A DNA stretch of 64,000 nucleotides, taken from NCBI GenBank assembly GCA_036785705.1, contig JAWUZG010000970.1:5338501-5402500 (forward strand). Direction: 5' to 3'. A program made the position numbers and the translations under genes. Positions 61,037-64,000 of the stretch are shown piece by piece (the first letter of the stretch is position 1; every line of letters starts with the position of its first letter). The notes beneath the pieces were generated by a model. The model was not told where the DNA came from and searched no databases. It saw only the letters and a list, made by a program, of their open reading frames with translations. This DNA comes from Acanthornis magna. Its lineage: Eukaryota; Chordata; Aves; Passeriformes; Acanthizidae.

Positions 61037-63606
61037 CAAAACAGGTTAACAGTCAATTTTTTTTGCTGTCCTGCAATAATCAAATAGGAATTTATAGAAA
61101 TATAGGACAAATAGGAAACACTTGTGCTCTACAAGGCTTGGTGTTGCCTTCGCTATATACTTACAGCTTTATTTATTTTGATAAGTTTGATGCATAGAAC
61201 TACAAACTGAATCTCAAAGAATAACTTTTTATTATACAGTAAAATTACCTTAATATGCAAGTGCATGCATTCCCAGCCTTTTTTTACTGTCATCTTATTA
61301 TGTAACAAAGTGCCTTCAATTAAAAATTAATTAAGGACCGGATCTAACTCCAGGAAAGTCAGCCTCAGTCCACAGAGAGTTTTGATGCTTGGATTAGCCA
61401 CTTCGTTCTTGGGATTTTTACTGTACAGAGAATTTTATATATGACATATATAAAAGGTGTGTCTATTCCAAATTGTGAATCTCAACAGTTTATTACACAG
61501 CTGAACATGAAGGGTGCTTTTTTACTTCTAAGGTCTTTTTTCAGAGCAATACTTCATAACTTATACTAGATTTGTTTGAAAATGTAGTAAAAAATGACAG
61601 CCAGGATTAGTTAAATTAGGATCAAATCCCAATGTGTTTATTCAAGTGAAACTGCTACTTAGCATTAACAAAAGCTTTCTCTAGAAAGAGCAGTGGCATT
61701 TGGCCTGGGTTACTATTTTGAAGCATATTGCAGAGTAAGACAAGTTGATCTGAAAATGACACTGCCAGACAAGTCAAGAGCCATACTCAGTTTTTCTGTT
61801 ACTTAATTACATCCTGTGGTTAAATTGAAGATATTACTTTTCAAATATTTTAAAAAGTAAATAATACACAAGATCTCTTACAAAGCAACTTCACCTCATA
61901 CTGTACAGCAAAACTGGGATTTCTGTAACCAAAACACTGTAGCTGTGCAAACCCATATTTCAAAACTGTATTTTTGAGGCAGTGAGTTTCAGGACAGCGT
62001 CCTTTAAGAACATGTTGCACTTCAGTTTTGAGAACTTTTTCTACTCTTTTCTGGTTTTGTATGACCTCAGTATCAAGTGTCTTGCATGCAGGTGTGAAGA
62101 TTCCAAAAAGTCCACTGGTATAAAAGCACAATTGGAGGATTACAGACTCCTGGACTATGGGCCAGCCTTTTCTCTCAAAAAGAAACAAATTTTTAAAGAT
62201 TTAAAGAAAAAAATCACCACCACCAGGAGAAAACAAGCCAGCAAAAAACAATAAGGCGCAACCCCTCTAATCACAGCTGCTCCTGTCATCACTCACAGGG
62301 AATAGCTGCACCACAGTGACAAAGTGCATCTTCCCAGACACCTGTACACCAGTTTCACGTGGAAGCTATTTCAGTTCATCAGGAACTTATCCCTACTTAA
62401 TGCTGGTATTTCTGAGATTCAAAATGCTACAGCATTCCTTTGTTTTGTCACTGACAGCAAAGCACCCATAAGAGGAACAAAACTTTATTGCGTCTCTTAA
62501 AAAATAAGTACAATTAATTGTAATCCTGCCCCCTTCATCCCTGGCAGCAGGGACTTATTGAAGAGGTACCGTTTAGACAAGCAACAAAAAGTAAATACCC
62601 ACTGTTTTTATGGCATGCAGTGAAATACCAAAACAAGGAAATTTGAGAGTAAGGAGGTGTATTTTAGGAAAAGATACAGGTGAGCAAAGCAGGTCTTTGC
62701 TGAAAAAACTCATCTATCAAAAGAACTAAACAGAGTGTGTCTGGTAAAAGAGAAGAAAGCTCTTTGAATCTCATCATTCAAGTCTGTTCATCTATATGAA
62801 AATAAGACTCATGAAATATTGCTAACATCAACAAGACACACAAATGCTGGTCATTCATTCCAACTAAATCAGTACATGATTTTCACAAATCCTTTAAAAA
62901 AAAAAAAAAAAGAAAAGTAGCAATGTAGAAAAACTTTCTTCTCTATGGAGCTATCTCCTCGCGACTTTCTAAAATTTTCCTCCCTTACCAGCTTAACAGA
63001 TTTGGGGAAAATTTTCACACAGCATATATTAAATGTTATATTTTAAAGAGAGAATTATTATCTCTGATTACACGAAAGAAGGTTGAAGGAGAAATTGTCA
63101 TTCTCTATGCCAACACCTGTCTATAAGTTCACAATAATTTCACTTCAGAGATTGCAAAGAAAAGTACAAAGCATCTATTCCTAACTTGCTATTCATAACA
63201 TTAAATGAAGAGTAAAAAACTATAGAGTAGTGATGTTCCATATTTATGTATCAGAGCTTTAAACACAACCACACTTAATTAATTTTAGTGTTTACTGCAA
63301 ATCTATCTTAAGGTATGCATCTGTGACGTAACATCTAATCATCTTTATTTCACATTTCCTCAGTTTGATCCTGAAATATATCAAAATTGCCCCACTGTCC
63401 TTTAGTTTTTTTGTTATCAAATTTACTAAAATTAATTGGAAAGAGCTGTTGCTAATAGATCTTTAGCATCTGTCATAACTGTAACAAAACCTCAATAAAT
63501 GGTACATAAGATCATACTGTGGCAGTTGGACTATTTCACCTACTTTTGTTTACTTGGGAACATCTTTTTAGCAGTATAAGGATCAGGCTAGCAAACATCT
63601 TACACT

Positions 63607-63655
63607 CACTAGTAGAAAAAGCACAATATATGAATTTTTAGCTTTTTCACTAGTG
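63607..63655. repeat. Hairpin with 15-bp stem and one bulged base
   Basis: CACTAGTAGAAAAAGC (63607-63622) pairs with GCTTTTTCACTAGTG (63641-63655) at all positions except one unpaired A, around an 18-base AT-rich loop. It is shorter than most microRNA precursors and contains a U-rich stem. It could be a miniature transposon relic or chance. Confidence 0.75.
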
Positions 63656-64000
63656 CTTTTAGTGAGATAAATTATATTTTCAGCCCAGAAGGAGACAAAA
63701 TATGGTTACACATCATTTCTATATCACACACGGCAACTCTAACGAAAGTGTCTGTGTATGTTTCACTACCACTGTAGAACATCCAAATGACAATGGCTCA
63801 AAAATATTCTGTCTTTCATTAGAAGACTTGCCTGATCTAAAAACAGACAGACATTTCACTATCCTCAAATTAAAAGCTATTTTTTTGCCTTGTATATGCC
63901 TTGCTATATTTAATAGATGCACCCTAAATATTTGAGCAAATAAAACATATAAACACAGCTGAAGATATTTATATGACTCTAGATAACTAATAGCCCTTTG

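Larger units (their letters stand above)
60651..64000. other. Unique AT-rich noncoding DNA to window end
   Basis: No gene recognised. A-runs lie at 61017-61036 and about 62893-62911, and a bulged hairpin at 63607-63655. Frames of up to 112 codons (61850-62188, minus) have no recognisable domain. Confidence 0.5.

Overview
The window looks like noncoding DNA from a bird nuclear genome, probably an intron or an intergenic gene-poor stretch of a macrochromosome. The evidence is two long CR1 retrotransposons ending in the bird/reptile-type ATTCTRTG 3' tandem repeat, LTR-like blocks resembling avian endogenous retrovirus LTRs (the 19.3 kb one resembles a family I associate with passerines), AT-rich background, low CpG outside the LTR-like blocks, and no prokaryotic gene organisation. 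Assignment to a bird is fairly secure. Narrowing it to songbirds rests on recalled resemblance only.

I found no protein-coding exon, RNA gene, CRISPR array or intact mobile element that I can defend. All long open frames are explained either by the pentanucleotide repeat (3.3-3.8 kb) or by decayed CR1 reading frames (38.7-45.3 kb). The remaining frames are short, AT-rich or low in complexity, with no recognisable domain.

Layout: 1-3.3 kb is unique AT-rich DNA with two tiny tandem repeats. 3329-3793 is a perfect compound microsatellite, 49 x GGGGA followed by 44 x GGGAA. 6.5-6.9 kb holds a 57-bp tandem duplication and, further on, a short zinc-knuckle-like fragment. About 8.3 kb and 34.3 kb hold pieces resembling ancient MIR/L2-type repeats. 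15.2 kb has a 41-bp triplication. 19.29-20.19 kb is a GC-rich solo-LTR-like block preceded by a perfect 13-bp-arm hairpin. 20.2-32.4 kb is unique sequence with homeodomain/E-box-rich stretches that may be conserved noncoding elements. 32.4-33.3 kb is a second, degenerate LTR-like block.

38.7-42.28 kb is CR1 copy A. It keeps an ORF1 esterase-domain remnant as well as ORF2 endonuclease and reverse transcriptase, and a roughly 58-bp antisense CR1 tail is inserted inside it. 42.65-45.26 kb is CR1 copy B, in the same orientation and truncated within the endonuclease. Both are dead: catalytic residues are substituted or deleted, and stops and frameshifts are many. 45.3-64 kb is unique AT-rich DNA with simple repeats, small hairpins and a few candidate regulatory stretches.

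No genes work together here. The window records a history of retrotransposon insertion, nesting and decay, plus simple-repeat expansion. I looked for an undescribed biological system and did not find one. The strongest second-look items are the switched pentanucleotide tract, the nested CR1 array and the candidate regulatory blocks.
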